A stretch of 64,000 nt of DNA from Halomonas sp. CH40 (GCA_041875495.1 CP112982.1:1302001-1366000), one strand, 5' to 3'. Positions 1 through 9,113 are shown, counted from the first letter of the stretch. Notes: generated by a model not told the origin, from the letters alone. Made by a program: numbers and translations.

Positions 1-1153
1 ACTCCAACAGCGAGTTGCTGGCCATGCGGTTGGCACCGTGCAAGCCGGTGTAGGCGACTTCCCCAATTGCATAAAGATGACTGACCTCAGTGGCGCCGTT
101 CAGATCGGTAGCAACACCGCCGCAGCTGTAATGGGCAGCCGGAACCACGGGAATCGGCGCCTGGGTGATATCGATACCGCGTGAGGCGCAGTGCGCCAGA
201 ATGGTAGGGAAGTGGTGGCGAATGGCTGCTTCGCCCAGATGGCTGATATCCAACCATACATGGCCCAAGGTGCCTGCCTGAATTTGTGCGTCAATGGCTC
301 TGGCAACCACGTCGCGGGGTGCCAGTTCGGCGCGGGCATCAATGCCCGGCATAAAGCGTTCACCCTGCTGGTTGAGCAGCTTTCCGCCTTCGCCTCTGAC
401 CGCTTCACTGATCAGGAATGCTGGGCCGTGGGGGTCGTATAAGCAGGTCGGATGAAACTGTTGGAATTCAAGATTCATCAGGGAGGCACCCAGGTTGGCT
501 GCCATCATCATGCCTTCGCCGCTATTGGGTGAGGGAGTAGTGGTGTGCTGAAACAGACCGCTCGCACCGCCGGTTGCCAGCACGGTGTAATGGGCATACA
601 GGGTGTGGCTCTGGCCAGCGCTGTCGACGGCCAGGGCGCCGTTGCATTCCCCGGCCTGGTTGGCGAACAGGTCAACCACGGTAAGGTTGTCGCGCTGGGT
701 AATATTGGGGTGCTGCTGGGCGTTATGGTGGAGAGTTTCCACCACCGCCTTGCCGGTGGCGTCATCGGCATGGATGATACGCCGCGCATTGTGGCCGCCT
801 TCCCGCGTCAGGTGATAAGGAAACGGAGCATCAGGTGAGGTATCCGGGGTAAAAGGAACGCCGCTGTCAATCAGCCACTGTATGGCCGCTGGACCGTTTT
901 CCACAGTAAAACGTACGGCGGCTTCATCGCACAGGCCATCGCCTGCTACCAGGGTATCCTGAACGTGGGCATCCAGGTTGTCAGCGGGGGAGAGCACAGC
1001 GGCAATGCCGCCTTGCGCCCAACGGCTGGCGCCCTGATCATCCTGGGCAGGGCGAATCAAGGTAACCTCGTAACGACTTGCCAGCGTCAAGGCGAGGGTA
1101 AGGCCGGCGACACCGCCACCGATAATCAAAACGTCGCTATGAGACACGCCCAT
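1..1153 (-). CDS. nadB: L-aspartate oxidase (3' part outside window)
   Basis: FAD-dependent oxidation of L-aspartate to iminoaspartate, the first step of de novo NAD synthesis in the cytoplasm. The minus-strand frame is open from an ATG at 1153 to the window edge, giving 384 codons of an expected ~530. Seen: N-terminal dinucleotide-binding glycines GGGVAGL (residues 12-18), the family motif RWAQGGIAAV from residue 44, and near the edge LHGANRMASNSLLE, typical of the succinate dehydrogenase/aspartate oxidase flavoprotein family. RWAQGGIAAV and the lack of a signal sequence favour NadB over SdhA or FrdA. The start is the first ATG; the next gene upstream (tRNA-Leu) is on the same strand about 240 bp away. 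Confidence 0.93.
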   Translation of the reverse strand, partial: MGVSHSDVLIIGGGVAGLTLALTLASRYEVTLIRPAQDDQGASRWAQGGIAAVLSPADNLDAHVQDTLVAGDGLCDEAAVRFTVENGPAAIQWLIDSGVPFTPDTSPDAPFPYHLTREGGHNARRIIHADDATGKAVVETLHHNAQQHPNITQRDNLTVVDLFANQAGECNGALAVDSAGQSHTLYAHYTVLATGGASGLFQHTTTPSPNSGEGMMMAANLGASLMNLEFQQFHPTCLYDPHGPAFLISEAVRGEGGKLLNQQGERFMPGIDARAELAPRDVVARAIDAQIQAGTLGHVWLDISHLGEAAIRHHFPTILAHCASRGIDITQAPIPVVPAAHYSCGGVATDLNGATEVSHLYAIGEVAYTGLHGANRMASNSLLE

Positions 1154-1394
1154 TAGCCGCTCCTGTTGCGCCAGATGATTTTTAAGATATTCCTGCAAAC
1201 ACTGCTGAATCGGTCTGCATAGATCGTCTTAAAACAAAGAAAACATAATAGCGCGCAAGGGATGGTTTGACGATGCACAGACGTCAAAAATCGGCCAAGG
1301 GGTTGGCTTCAGTCATCAAAGAATTCAGATATATAGAGAGATGATTAACAAATTGGAGGGCTAGTGCTGAGAATGCTATCAGGGGGGATATTTA
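1154..1394. other. Intergenic region between tRNA-Leu and nadB
   Basis: About 240 bp without a convincing gene. It must hold the nadB promoter and the 3' end of the minus-strand tRNA transcript, but I see no clear T-tailed hairpin next to tRNA-Leu and no strong -35/-10 pair. Confidence 0.4.
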
Positions 1395-1481
1395 TGGTGC
1401 CCGGAGCCGGACTTGAACCGGCACGGAGTTACCTCCGAGAGATTTTAAGTCTCTTGCGTCTACCAATTTCGCCATCCGGGC
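1395..1481 (-). tRNA. tRNA-Leu (anticodon TAA)
   Basis: 87 nt including an encoded CCA. The acceptor arms GCCCGGA/TCCGGGC pair, the anticodon loop is CTTAAAA with anticodon TAA, a long variable arm (class II tRNA) is present, and the T-loop reads GGTTCAAGTC. It is the last tRNA of a Gly-Cys-Leu set, the same order as glyW-cysT-leuZ in E. coli. Confidence 0.97.
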
Positions 1482-1528
1482 TGGGCGGGAGTCAAACACC
1501 GAAGTAGTGATAATCGCCGCAAGAAATA

Positions 1529-1602
1529 TGGAGGCTGGAGTCGGAATCGAACCGGCGTACACGGAGTTGCAGTCCGCTGCATAACCACTCTGCCATCCAG
1601 CC
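1529..1602 (-). tRNA. tRNA-Cys (anticodon GCA)
   Basis: 74 nt with encoded CCA. The acceptor stem GGCTGGA/TCCAGCC pairs and the anticodon loop reads CTGCAAC with anticodon GCA. It lies between tRNA-Gly and tRNA-Leu on the same strand and is probably part of the same transcript. Confidence 0.97.
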
Positions 1603-1626
1603 TTTAAGTCTGTTGAGAGACTTTTT

Positions 1627-1789
1627 CTGAGTTGGAGCGGGAAAGGAGCTTCGATCGGACTGGCGTTCCAGCTCACGACCCTCTCATTACCAGCTACATA
1701 CTCTTTTCTGAGTTGGAGCGGGAAAGGAGATTTGATCGGACTGGCGTTCCAGCTCACGACCCTCTCATTGCCAACTACACACCCTTTTT
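1627..1789 (-). repeat. Two tandem partial copies of the tRNA-Gly 3' region
   Basis: Two near-identical units, 1627-1707 and 1708-1789 (period 81-82 bp), lie directly downstream of tRNA-Gly on its transcript. On the plus strand each begins CTGAGTTGGAGCGGGAAAGG, which is identical to the trailer, CCA end and acceptor/T-arm 3' side of tRNA-Gly (from 1790). A diverged stretch follows, and then a second segment (CTCACGACCCTCTCATTGCC) resembles the T-arm/variable/anticodon part of the same tRNA (CTCCCGACCCTCGCCTTGGC). They have no 5' half and cannot fold as tRNAs, so they look like decayed duplications. Confidence 0.8.
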
Positions 1790-1795
1790 CTGAGT

Positions 1796-1870
1796 TGGAG
1801 CGGGAAAGGAGATTCGAACTCCCGACCCTCGCCTTGGCAAGGCGATGCTCTACCACTGAGCTATTCCCGC
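1796..1870 (-). tRNA. tRNA-Gly (anticodon GCC)
   Basis: 75 nt with encoded CCA. Acceptor GCGGGAA/TTCCCGC, D-loop AGTGGTAGAGC, anticodon loop TTGCCAA with anticodon GCC, T-arm GGGAGTTCGAATCTCC. It is the first gene of the tRNA transcript, followed by two degenerate copies of its own 3' part and then tRNA-Cys and tRNA-Leu. Confidence 0.97.
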
Positions 1871-1885
1871 TTGACTCGGATGCGA

Positions 1886-1913
1886 ATTATACGCGCTGTT
1901 AAGGGTTTGTCAA
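1886..1913 (-). promoter_or_regulatory. Sigma70-type promoter of the Gly-Cys-Leu tRNA operon
   Basis: Read on the minus strand: a consensus -35 TTGACA (1908-1913), a 16-bp spacer and a consensus -10 TATAAT (1886-1891), about 15 bp before the tRNA-Gly 5' end. This is one of the strongest promoter matches in the window. Confidence 0.85.
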
Positions 1914-1944
1914 CGCATAATTTTTACGCCGAGCTACAAGACGC

Positions 1945-2493
1945 TCACATCGAGCGCGTCAGATGCGGCCAGGCGGCCTGCAGATACTGAATCATCGACC
2001 ATAGTGTCAGCCCTGCTGCCACAAACAGGGTAATAATACCCACTGAGGCGATGGCATGACCGGGCGGGAAGGCAATCAGGATAAAAATCGACACCATCTG
2101 CAGAGTGGTTTTTATCTTGCCAATCCATGAAACGGCCACCATGCCTCGGTTGCCCATCTCCGCCATCCACTCGCGCAGCGCTGAAATCACGATTTCACGC
2201 CCGATAATAACCAGCGCAGGCAAGGTTAGCAGCCAGGAATCAAAGCGCTCGATCAATAGTGCCAGGGCAATGGCCACCATCAGTTTGTCAGCCACTGGGT
2301 CAAGAAAGGCGCCAAAGGGAGTCGATTGATCCCAGCGACGTGCCAGATAGCCATCGAGCCAATCTGTGATTGAGGCCAATCCAAACAGCACGGCAGCGGT
2401 GGGCATGCTCCATGAATAAGGAAGATAGAACAGCACCACCAATAAGGGGATGAAGGCTATTCTGATGAGTGTCAGGATATTAGGTATATTCAT
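1945..2493 (-). CDS. pgsA: CDP-diacylglycerol-glycerol-3-phosphate 3-phosphatidyltransferase
   Basis: Makes phosphatidylglycerol phosphate from CDP-diacylglycerol and glycerol-3-phosphate, the committed step to phosphatidylglycerol and cardiolipin, in the inner membrane. 182 residues, the normal size. The CDP-alcohol phosphotransferase signature D-x2-DG-x2-AR-x8-G-x3-D-x3-D is complete: D44, D47, G48, A51, R52, G61, D65, D69. Hydrophobic segments lie near residues 6-24, 31-43, 70-95 and 125-175. It lies 90 bp after uvrC on the same strand, the classical gacA-uvrC-pgsA order. Confidence 0.95.
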   Translation of the reverse strand: MNIPNILTLIRIAFIPLLVVLFYLPYSWSMPTAAVLFGLASITDWLDGYLARRWDQSTPFGAFLDPVADKLMVAIALALLIERFDSWLLTLPALVIIGREIVISALREWMAEMGNRGMVAVSWIGKIKTTLQMVSIFILIAFPPGHAIASVGIITLFVAAGLTLWSMIQYLQAAWPHLTRSM

Positions 2494-2583
2494 CGCGGGC
2501 TGCGATCCTTGCCAAGTAAGAGCGGTAAATTAATTTTGTTCATTCTATCCCCCTTGGGCAACGGCATCCATGCCGGGAAGCTT

Positions 2584-4398
2584 TTATCCGTGTAAAGATT
2601 GATAAATCGTCTCTGCCAGCGCCGCGCTAATGCCCGGTACGCGTGCCAGTTCGGCCTTGCTGGCTTTCTGTACGCCCTGCAAGCCGCCAAAAAATCGCAG
2701 CAGCTCACGCCGCCGCTTGGGGCCAATGCCAGCGATTTCCTGGAGAGTGGAGGTGCGCCGGGCCTTGTCGCGCTGTGCTCGGTGCCCGGCGATCGCAAAG
2801 CGGTGGGATTCATCGCGAATATGCTGAATCAGATGCAGGGCTGATGAGGTGCTGTCCAGCGGGAGAGGGTGCTCTGGCGAGTCAAGAAACAGGGTTTCCA
2901 GCCCGGCCTTGCGAGTGGTGCCCTTGGCAACTCCCAGCAGGGTGATGGCGTTGAGCTGCATTTCATCCAGTACGGCGCGGGCCATGTTTAACTGGCCTTT
3001 GCCGCCATCCACAATCAGCACATCTGGGGCAATGGCCTCACCGCTTTTAACTCTTTTCAAGCGTCGGGTCAGTGCCTGCTGCATGGCGGCATAGTCATCG
3101 CCCGCGGCGACGCCTTCAATCCTGAAATGGCGATAGTCGCCCTTACGTGGCCCGTTCTGGTCAAACACCACGCAGGAGGCCACAGTGGCTTCGCCATGGC
3201 TGTGGCTGATATCAAAGCACTCCATGCGTTGGGGCATCTCGCTAAGCCCAAGCGCCTCCTGGAGCGCCTTGAAGCGCGCTTCCATCTGTTGGTGGCTGGC
3301 TAAGCGTGAGGCCAGCTGTTGCTCTGCATTGGTGATTGCCAATTGCTGCCATTGAGCGCGCTGCCCGCGCACCTGATGCGTCACGCGGACACGCTTGCCA
3401 GCCTGCTGGGAAAATGCCTCGGCCAGCAGCTGGCTGTCCTCCAGCGGCAGGCTGGTGATGATTTCGGCTGGCAAGTCATGCGGTTGGCCAAGGTAAAATT
3501 GGCTGACGACGTTGGTTAGCAGAGTCGCCGGGTCAAGATCCAGGTCGTTGGTCGGGTTATGATGGCGGGCACCCAGCATGCGGCCATCGCGCACGCTGAT
3601 GATGGATACCGCAAGCCCGCCCGGGCGCTGGGCGAGTGCAAAGACATCGGCGTTGCCCTGTTCATTATCCACAAACTGGCGCTGCTGTAGTTGGCGCAGC
3701 TGCTGGATCTGATCCCTGAAACGGGCCGCTTCTTCAAAGTTGAGCGCCTGGCTGGCTGCTTCCATTGAATCTGTCAGTGCCTGGGTGACGTGCTCGCTTT
3801 TGCCTTCCAGACACATCACCGCATGCTCAACATCACGCCGATATTCTTCTGCGGAGATATAGCCAACGCAAGGTGCGCTGCAGCGTTCAATCTGGTACTG
3901 CAGGCAGGGGCGTGAACGATGGGCAAAGACACTGTCCTCGCAGTTGCGGATCCGAAAAATCTTCTGCATCAGCGCCAGGCTTTCGCGCACTGCGCCACTG
4001 CTGGGGTAGGGGCCCAGATAGCGTCCGTCGTTACGCCGCTGGCGAACACGCTTATATTCGAGTGCCGGGTAGGCATGGCGGTCGCTGACAAAAATGAACG
4101 GGTAGGATTTGTCATCGCGCAGCAGGATGTTATAGGGCGGGCGCAGCTCCTTGATCAGCGTCTGTTCAAGCAGCAGGGCTTCCGTTTCGGTACGGGTAAC
4201 CGTGATCTGGATATCCGCAATACGGCTGACCATGGCCTGGGTCTTGGCGTTAAGCTGACCACGGAAATAACTGGAAAGACGGGCATGCAGCCGCTTGGCT
4301 TTGCCGATGTACAGGGTGTTGCCCTGTTCATCGAGCATGCGATAGACCCCGGGAGCGGTGCTGACAGAGGCCAGAAACTGTTTTGCATTAAAACTCAT
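2584..4398 (-). CDS. uvrC: Excinuclease ABC subunit C
   Basis: Nuclease subunit of UvrABC nucleotide excision repair; it cuts both sides of a lesion marked by UvrB. 604 residues, full length. Domains in order: GIY-YIG nuclease (about 16-95; GVYRMLDEQG then LYIGKAKRLHARL), UvrB-binding UVR motif (about 200-240), RNase H-like 3' nuclease region (MECFDISHSHGEATVASCVV, then DYRHFRI), and C-terminal helix-hairpin-helix pair (IAGIGPKRRRELL and VPGISAALAETI). The ATG at 4398 is 51 bp after the gacA stop, and the two are probably co-transcribed. Confidence 0.97.
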   Translation of the reverse strand: MSFNAKQFLASVSTAPGVYRMLDEQGNTLYIGKAKRLHARLSSYFRGQLNAKTQAMVSRIADIQITVTRTETEALLLEQTLIKELRPPYNILLRDDKSYPFIFVSDRHAYPALEYKRVRQRRNDGRYLGPYPSSGAVRESLALMQKIFRIRNCEDSVFAHRSRPCLQYQIERCSAPCVGYISAEEYRRDVEHAVMCLEGKSEHVTQALTDSMEAASQALNFEEAARFRDQIQQLRQLQQRQFVDNEQGNADVFALAQRPGGLAVSIISVRDGRMLGARHHNPTNDLDLDPATLLTNVVSQFYLGQPHDLPAEIITSLPLEDSQLLAEAFSQQAGKRVRVTHQVRGQRAQWQQLAITNAEQQLASRLASHQQMEARFKALQEALGLSEMPQRMECFDISHSHGEATVASCVVFDQNGPRKGDYRHFRIEGVAAGDDYAAMQQALTRRLKRVKSGEAIAPDVLIVDGGKGQLNMARAVLDEMQLNAITLLGVAKGTTRKAGLETLFLDSPEHPLPLDSTSSALHLIQHIRDESHRFAIAGHRAQRDKARRTSTLQEIAGIGPKRRRELLRFFGGLQGVQKASKAELARVPGISAALAETIYQSLHG

Positions 4399-4449
4399 AG
4401 AATGGCGTTAAATCCTGACGGCGCGCTGAAATGTGTGGGTGTTGATGCT

Positions 4450-5100
4450 TCAGCCAGTGGACGCCTCGTAGCCTTCAACCAGGCCGTGGCGCAGCGCCAG
4501 ATGAGTGAGTTCTACGTCGCTTGCAACCTTGAGCTTTTCAAACAGGCGGTAGCGATAGGTGTTGACGGTCTTCGGGCTGAGGTGCAGGCGGTCGGATATC
4601 TCCTGCACCCGCTGGCAGTTGACGATCATGATGGCAATCTGCAGCTCGCGATGAGAGAGGTCTGCAAACGGGTTTTCCTGATCAGAGATATTGGAAAGTG
4701 CCAAGCGCTGGGCAATTTCCTGACTGATATAGTGGCTGCCATGAAATACCTGGCGAATGGCGTTGGTCATTTCGCTGGGGTCAGCGCCCTTGCTCAGGAA
4801 CCCGGCAGCACCGGCTTCGTACATCTTTTTGGCGATGTTGTCATCCAGGTGCGCGGTCAGGATCAGGACACGGATATCAGACAGGCCGCGCTGAATTCTC
4901 CGCGTTGCCTCAAGGCCACCAATGCCGGGCATGCGAATATCCATCAACACGATATCCGGCCTGAGCTGGCGGCACTGGGAGACAGCGTTTTCGCCGTCGT
5001 TGGCTTCACCTACTACATGGATATCACCCTCGTTCTCAAGCAGAAGTGCAATGCTGCTTCTTACCAGATGGTGATCATCGGCAACCAACACATTGATCAA
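4450..5100 (-). CDS. gacA: GacA/UvrY-family response regulator
   Basis: NarL/FixJ-type response regulator. In relatives it is phosphorylated by GacS/BarA and switches on CsrB/RsmY-type small RNAs that sequester CsrA/RsmA. 216 residues: receiver domain with D8-D9, phospho-acceptor D54 (in LMDIRMP) and conserved T/K positions, then a LuxR-type helix-turn-helix at about 148-205 (LSPKTVNTYRYRLFEKL). The start is TTG at 5100, supported by AGGAG 8 nt upstream and by the N-terminus MINVLVADDH matching the family. It heads the gacA-uvrC-pgsA group. Confidence 0.93.
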   Translation of the reverse strand: MINVLVADDHHLVRSSIALLLENEGDIHVVGEANDGENAVSQCRQLRPDIVLMDIRMPGIGGLEATRRIQRGLSDIRVLILTAHLDDNIAKKMYEAGAAGFLSKGADPSEMTNAIRQVFHGSHYISQEIAQRLALSNISDQENPFADLSHRELQIAIMIVNCQRVQEISDRLHLSPKTVNTYRYRLFEKLKVASDVELTHLALRHGLVEGYEASTG

Positions 5101-5203
5101 GGGGGCAGCTCCTGTTTTTTTAGCTCGCTAACGACACTGTCAGGCGTATATTGCCACAGTTATTATTCACTTCGCATTAGCGTTAAGGCGATGTCTTAAC
5201 GAC

Positions 5204-5232
5204 TTGACGCGCAGCAGCGGTGTGAGTACTAT
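5204..5232 (+). promoter_or_regulatory. Sigma70-type promoter of tRNA-Ala
   Basis: -35 TTGACG (5204-5209), exact 17-bp spacer, -10 TACTAT (5227-5232), followed by a GC-rich discriminator (CTGCGC), as usual for stable RNA promoters under stringent control. The tRNA begins 45 bp downstream. Confidence 0.75.
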
Positions 5233-5277
5233 CTGCGCACTCTGAAGCAGAGTGTTTTCTGTAAATGATTAGTATCT

Positions 5278-5353
5278 GGGGCCTTAGCTCAGCTGGGAGA
5301 GCGCAACACTGGCAGTGTTGAGGTCAGCGGTTCGATCCCGCTAGGCTCCACCA
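5278..5353 (+). tRNA. tRNA-Ala (anticodon GGC)
   Basis: 76 nt with encoded CCA. Acceptor GGGGCCT/AGGCTCC (one G-U pair), D-arm GCTCAGCTGGGAGAGC, anticodon stem-loop CAACACTGGCAGTGTTG with anticodon GGC, T-arm AGCGGTTCGATCCCGCT. Single-gene unit followed by a strong terminator. Confidence 0.97.
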
Positions 5354-5360
5354 GATTTTA

Positions 5361-5399
5361 AAAAAACCGCTCTAGGATATTCTCCTGAGCGGTTTTTTT
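5361..5399 (+). terminator. Rho-independent terminator after tRNA-Ala
   Basis: An A-rich arm plus CCGCTC (5361-5372) pairs with GAGCGG plus T-run (5387-5399). The loop is 14 nt and the tail is seven T. It may also work for argF transcription from the other side. Confidence 0.85.
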
Positions 5400-5448
5400 G
5401 TGGCTACTGATTTGAACGTTGTAGTCACTGATAGTCAGCAGATGGCTG

Positions 5449-6366
5449 TCAGGCCACCTTGCCAAGCAGTAAGAATTCAATCAGTGCTTTTTGGGCATGC
5501 AGACGGTTACCGGCTTCCTGCCAGACAACGGCACGCGGGTCATCCAGCAGAGTGGTGCTGATTTCCTCGCCGCGATGAGCGGGCAAACAGTGCAGGAAAA
5601 CAACATCCCTGGCAGCCTGATCGAGCATCGCTTCAGTCACCTGAAAACCCGCAAAGTCAGCTTCGCGCTTGGCCTGTTCCTCTTCCTGGCCCATGGAGGC
5701 CCAGACGTCGGTGGTCACCAGGTCAACGTCCTGAACCGCTGCCTGTGGGTCATGTAGAACCTCGACCCGGCTACCGGCAGCGGCCATGATATCTTCACGC
5801 GGCTCATAGCCTTTCGGGCAGCAGATACGCAGATTAAAATCAAACTGCCGGGCGGCATTGATCCATGAGTGGCACATGTTGTTGCCGTCACCAATCCACA
5901 CAGCGGTGCGGCCTTTCACGCTACCGCGCAGCTCTGTCCAGGTCATGACATCGGCCAACAGCTGGCAGGGGTGGTAATCATCCGTCAGCGCATTGATCAC
6001 CGGCACAGAGCTTGCGGATGCAAAGGTTTCAAGCCCTGAGTGCGAGAACGTACGCACCATGACGGCATCGACCATTTCGGACAGCACGCGCGCGGTGTCT
6101 TCGATGGGTTCGCCGCGGCCCAGTTGGGTGTCTCTGGGAGACAGAAACAGGGCGTGGCCACCAAAGTGGGCCATGGCTGTCTCAAAAGATACCCGGGTGC
6201 GCGTGGATGATTTTTCGAAAATCATCGCCAGAGTGCGGTTAGGCAGCGGAGTGTAGCTTGGCCCCTGGGTTTTCAGGTTGCTTTTGATCGTAATGGCACG
6301 CTGAATCAGGTAGCTCAACTCATCAGGTGTCAGATCCAGTAAGGTCAGGAAATGGCGTGTCGCCAT
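5449..6366 (-). CDS. argF: Ornithine carbamoyltransferase
   Basis: Transfers the carbamoyl group from carbamoyl phosphate to ornithine, giving citrulline for arginine synthesis. 305 residues, the usual size of the anabolic enzyme. Carbamoyl-phosphate motif STRTR at 54-58, HPCQ at 132-135 and the ornithine-loop/active-site [10 protein letters not shown] near 264 are all present. Stands alone on the minus strand. The ATG at 6366 is preceded by GCGGAGAGCGACC, a reasonable ribosome-binding site. Catabolic ArcB is less likely because no arc genes are near. Confidence 0.95.
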   Translation of the reverse strand: MATRHFLTLLDLTPDELSYLIQRAITIKSNLKTQGPSYTPLPNRTLAMIFEKSSTRTRVSFETAMAHFGGHALFLSPRDTQLGRGEPIEDTARVLSEMVDAVMVRTFSHSGLETFASASSVPVINALTDDYHPCQLLADVMTWTELRGSVKGRTAVWIGDGNNMCHSWINAARQFDFNLRICCPKGYEPREDIMAAAGSRVEVLHDPQAAVQDVDLVTTDVWASMGQEEEQAKREADFAGFQVTEAMLDQAARDVVFLHCLPAHRGEEISTTLLDDPRAVVWQEAGNRLHAQKALIEFLLLGKVA

Positions 6367-6577
6367 GGTCGCTCTCCGCGTAAAACCTTTATCCTAGCGA
6401 GGCCTTAGGGGATGCGCAATGGCAATGCTCAGCGTAGAATAGCCGACATGTCTAAAGCCTAGTGCTATAGTCAGGTATTGCAGGTGTGTGGCATCATCAA
6501 TATTAGCTAGCCTATTGACAGGCGTCAGTGCGTGGTCAACATAACGACGTTTATTTTTTTATTCCTCAGGAGGTCCT

Positions 6578-6928
6578 ATGAGTTCAACGCTGGAAAACAT
6601 TCAACAGCAAATCGGCGAAAACCCGATCCTGATTTACATGAAAGGCACGCCGCAGCTGCCCCAGTGTGGTTTTTCTGCGCAGACGGTACAGGCGCTGATG
6701 AACTGCGGTGAGCGTTTTGCGTTTGTCAACGTGCTGGACAATCCGGATATTCGCACTGAACTGCCCAAGTTCGCTAACTGGCCAACCTTCCCGCAGCTTT
6801 GGGTAGAAGGCGAACTGGTAGGCGGTTGCGATATTGTGATCGAAATGCACGAAAGCGGCGATCTTGAGAAACTGGTAAAAGCCGCTGCAGAGCGCGCTAA
6901 CAGCGCCGAAAGCAGCGACAACGCCTGA
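6578..6928 (+). CDS. grxD: Monothiol glutaredoxin, Grx4 family
   Basis: Small cytoplasmic glutaredoxin that binds and passes on [2Fe-2S] clusters with glutathione and BolA partners rather than reducing disulfides. 116 residues with the monothiol CGFS motif at C30-S33, the TFPQLWVEGELVGG segment (cis-Pro and GSH site) and a C-terminal acidic/Ser-rich tail (AESSDNA). Strong Shine-Dalgarno AGGAGGT just ahead of the ATG. Confidence 0.95.
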   Translation: MSSTLENIQQQIGENPILIYMKGTPQLPQCGFSAQTVQALMNCGERFAFVNVLDNPDIRTELPKFANWPTFPQLWVEGELVGGCDIVIEMHESGDLEKLVKAAAERANSAESSDNA

Positions 6929-7042
6929 TTCAGCTTTGTATAGCCGCAGTTTCTGCGGTTGGCGGGCTGAGGCTCAGCCGCTAGAATGGCACATTAGCCA
7001 TTTCATCAAGGCACCTCAGTCCGCCAAAGGAAATCCTGCTCC

Positions 7043-9040
7043 ATGAGCTATCAGGTTCTGGCCCGTAAATGGCGGCCACGTACATTCCATGAGTTAGTCG
7101 GTCAGGCCCATGTGCAGCGCGCACTGGTCAATGCGCTTGATCAGGGGCGACTCCATCACGCCTACCTGTTTACCGGCACGCGAGGCGTGGGTAAGACCAC
7201 CCTGGCAAGAATTCTGGCCAAGTGCCTTAACTGCACGGCCGGTGGGCGAGGCGATGAAGGCGTCACCTCGAACCCTTGCGGCGAATGTGATAGCTGCCGC
7301 GCCATTGATGAAGGGCGCTTTGTTGACCTCATTGAAGTTGACGCAGCCTCTCGCACCAAGGTTGAAGACACCCGCGAACTCCTTGATAACGTCCAGTACG
7401 CTCCCACTCAGGGGCGCTATAAGGTGTACCTGATTGATGAGGTACACATGCTATCCACCAGCAGTTTCAATGCTCTGTTGAAAACGCTGGAAGAGCCGCC
7501 GCCTCACGTCAAATTCCTGCTGGCCACGACCGATCCACATAAATTGCCCGCCACGGTGCTGTCCCGCTGTCTGCAGTTTACGCTCAAGCATATGCCGCCT
7601 GAGCGGGTGGTTGAGCACCTCCAGCATGTACTGAGTGCCGAGCAGGTAAGCTTTGAAGAGCGTGCTCTGTGGTTATTGGGGAAGGCGGCGGAAGGCTCCA
7701 TGCGCGATGCCATGAGCCTGACCGATCAGGCCATTGCCTTTGGCCAGGGCGAGGTGCGCTATGCGGATGTGGCGGCCATGCTGGGCACTCTGGATCATCG
7801 CCATGTGCTGGCGCTGGTGGAGGCGCTGGCGGAAGTCGATGTGGCCAAGCTGTTGAGCGAAGTGGCGATTCTGGCAGAGCAGGGGCCGGACTTCGCAGCC
7901 GTACTGGATGATATCAGCGCGATTCTGCATCGTCTGGCTGTCGCCCAGATGGTGCCGGATGCGGTGGACAATAGCCATGGCGACCGTGACCTTATACTGG
8001 CTCTGGCCGCGCGCTTTACCGCTGAAGACGTGCAACTTTACTATCAGATTGGGATTCAGGGCCGAGGCGATATGGCCCACGCGCCGGATCTGCGCAGCGC
8101 ACTGGAAATGACGCTGCTGCGTATGCTGGCGTTTCGCCCACAAGGGGTGCCCAAACCGCCGCAGACGCCTTTGCCGCTCAAACCTGAACCTCATTCTGAA
8201 CCTCATGAGGATACGGGCACCCCCTCCGCTGAACCTGTTACATCGGCAACGGCTGACCGGCCAACGCCGCAGGTTGAGGGGCAACCGGCCAGTGAGCAGG
8301 CCGCCGTTGAGCCAGCGCCTGTTGAGCCAATGCCCGTTGAATCGGCGTCCAGTGAGCCAGCGCCTGCGGAGCGTGTGGCAGTGGAATCGGCCCCACCCTG
8401 GGATGCTGGCGAAAAAGCAGAAGACGCGGCTGAGTCAGGCGCTCCCTCAGAGCCAAGTCTCGAGCAGCCCGTCATTGAGTCGGGCGTTGCTAAGCCTGAC
8501 ATTGCTGAGCCTGATATTGCTGAGCGGGCATCTCCCGAGCCTGACGAAGCTGCTGAAACTGGAACTGCTGGTACTGAAACTGCTGAACAGAGCACTTCCG
8601 AGCAAGCTGGCTCTGAGCAAGCTGATTCTGAGCATTCCTCTTATCTGGATCACAGCCGCTGGCTGGCGCTTTTCGACTCTTTAGGCCTGGGCGGACTGAC
8701 GCGCAATCTGGCTGCGCATTGCCAGTGCGGTCACGATGACGGTCATACCCTGGTGCTGTTGCTGGCACCCAGCCAGGAGGCGATGCGTGCGGAAATCCAT
8801 CAGCAGCGCATTGCCAAAGCGCTGCAAGCCCAAGGCGTTGAGCGCCAGGTGGTGTTTGAAGTACAGGCCCTTGACCCTGCGCTGGAAACACCCCAGCAGC
8901 GAGACCAGCGGATTGCCCAGCAGCGCCATGCAGAGGCCATTGATACCCTGAACCGCGACCCCAACATACAGAAACTCCAGCAGGCTTTTGGTGCCACACT
9001 ATTAGAATCCAGTGTCAAACCGGCGTCGGCTAGCCGATAA
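7043..9040 (+). CDS. dnaX: DNA polymerase III subunit tau/gamma
   Basis: Clamp-loader ATPase that loads the beta sliding clamp; the tau form also ties polymerase cores and DnaB together. 665 residues. Walker A GTRGVGKTT (45-53), Zn-binding cysteines in CLNC...NPCGECDSC (about 62-85), Walker B/DExx LIDEVHML, sensor motif LATTDPHKLP. Residues ~370-540 are a repetitive acidic/Pro-rich linker (many EP, ES and AE steps), then a compact C-terminal domain. No in-frame A-AAA-AAG slippery site is visible, so a programmed gamma product is not supported. First gene of dnaX-ybaB-recR. Confidence 0.96.
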   Translation: MSYQVLARKWRPRTFHELVGQAHVQRALVNALDQGRLHHAYLFTGTRGVGKTTLARILAKCLNCTAGGRGDEGVTSNPCGECDSCRAIDEGRFVDLIEVDAASRTKVEDTRELLDNVQYAPTQGRYKVYLIDEVHMLSTSSFNALLKTLEEPPPHVKFLLATTDPHKLPATVLSRCLQFTLKHMPPERVVEHLQHVLSAEQVSFEERALWLLGKAAEGSMRDAMSLTDQAIAFGQGEVRYADVAAMLGTLDHRHVLALVEALAEVDVAKLLSEVAILAEQGPDFAAVLDDISAILHRLAVAQMVPDAVDNSHGDRDLILALAARFTAEDVQLYYQIGIQGRGDMAHAPDLRSALEMTLLRMLAFRPQGVPKPPQTPLPLKPEPHSEPHEDTGTPSAEPVTSATADRPTPQVEGQPASEQAAVEPAPVEPMPVESASSEPAPAERVAVESAPPWDAGEKAEDAAESGAPSEPSLEQPVIESGVAKPDIAEPDIAERASPEPDEAAETGTAGTETAEQSTSEQAGSEQADSEHSSYLDHSRWLALFDSLGLGGLTRNLAAHCQCGHDDGHTLVLLLAPSQEAMRAEIHQQRIAKALQAQGVERQVVFEVQALDPALETPQQRDQRIAQQRHAEAIDTLNRDPNIQKLQQAFGATLLESSVKPASASR

Positions 9041-9113
9041 TTAACTAGGTTAACAGACCCTAACAATCTTTTTACCAGCAACGTTGACTGGTTCGTTAAA
9101 CGGGAGAAATACC

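Noticed and set aside
1392..1856. 154-codon minus-strand frame across the tRNA-Leu/Cys/Gly region
   Set aside because: Runs through three functional tRNAs and their repeats; internal repetition of the protein simply reflects the duplicated tRNA-Gly ends.
3919..5199. 426-codon plus-strand open frame opposite uvrC and gacA
   Set aside because: Spans two well-identified genes on the other strand, has no recognisable domain, and its composition is that of a complementary frame.
8405..8430. Possible dnaX programmed frameshift at GGCGAAAAAGCAG
   Set aside because: Only five A in the frame GGC-GAA-AAA-GCA, not the X-XXY-YYZ heptamer A-AAA-AAG; no downstream stem-loop or early stop in the -1 frame could be supported.
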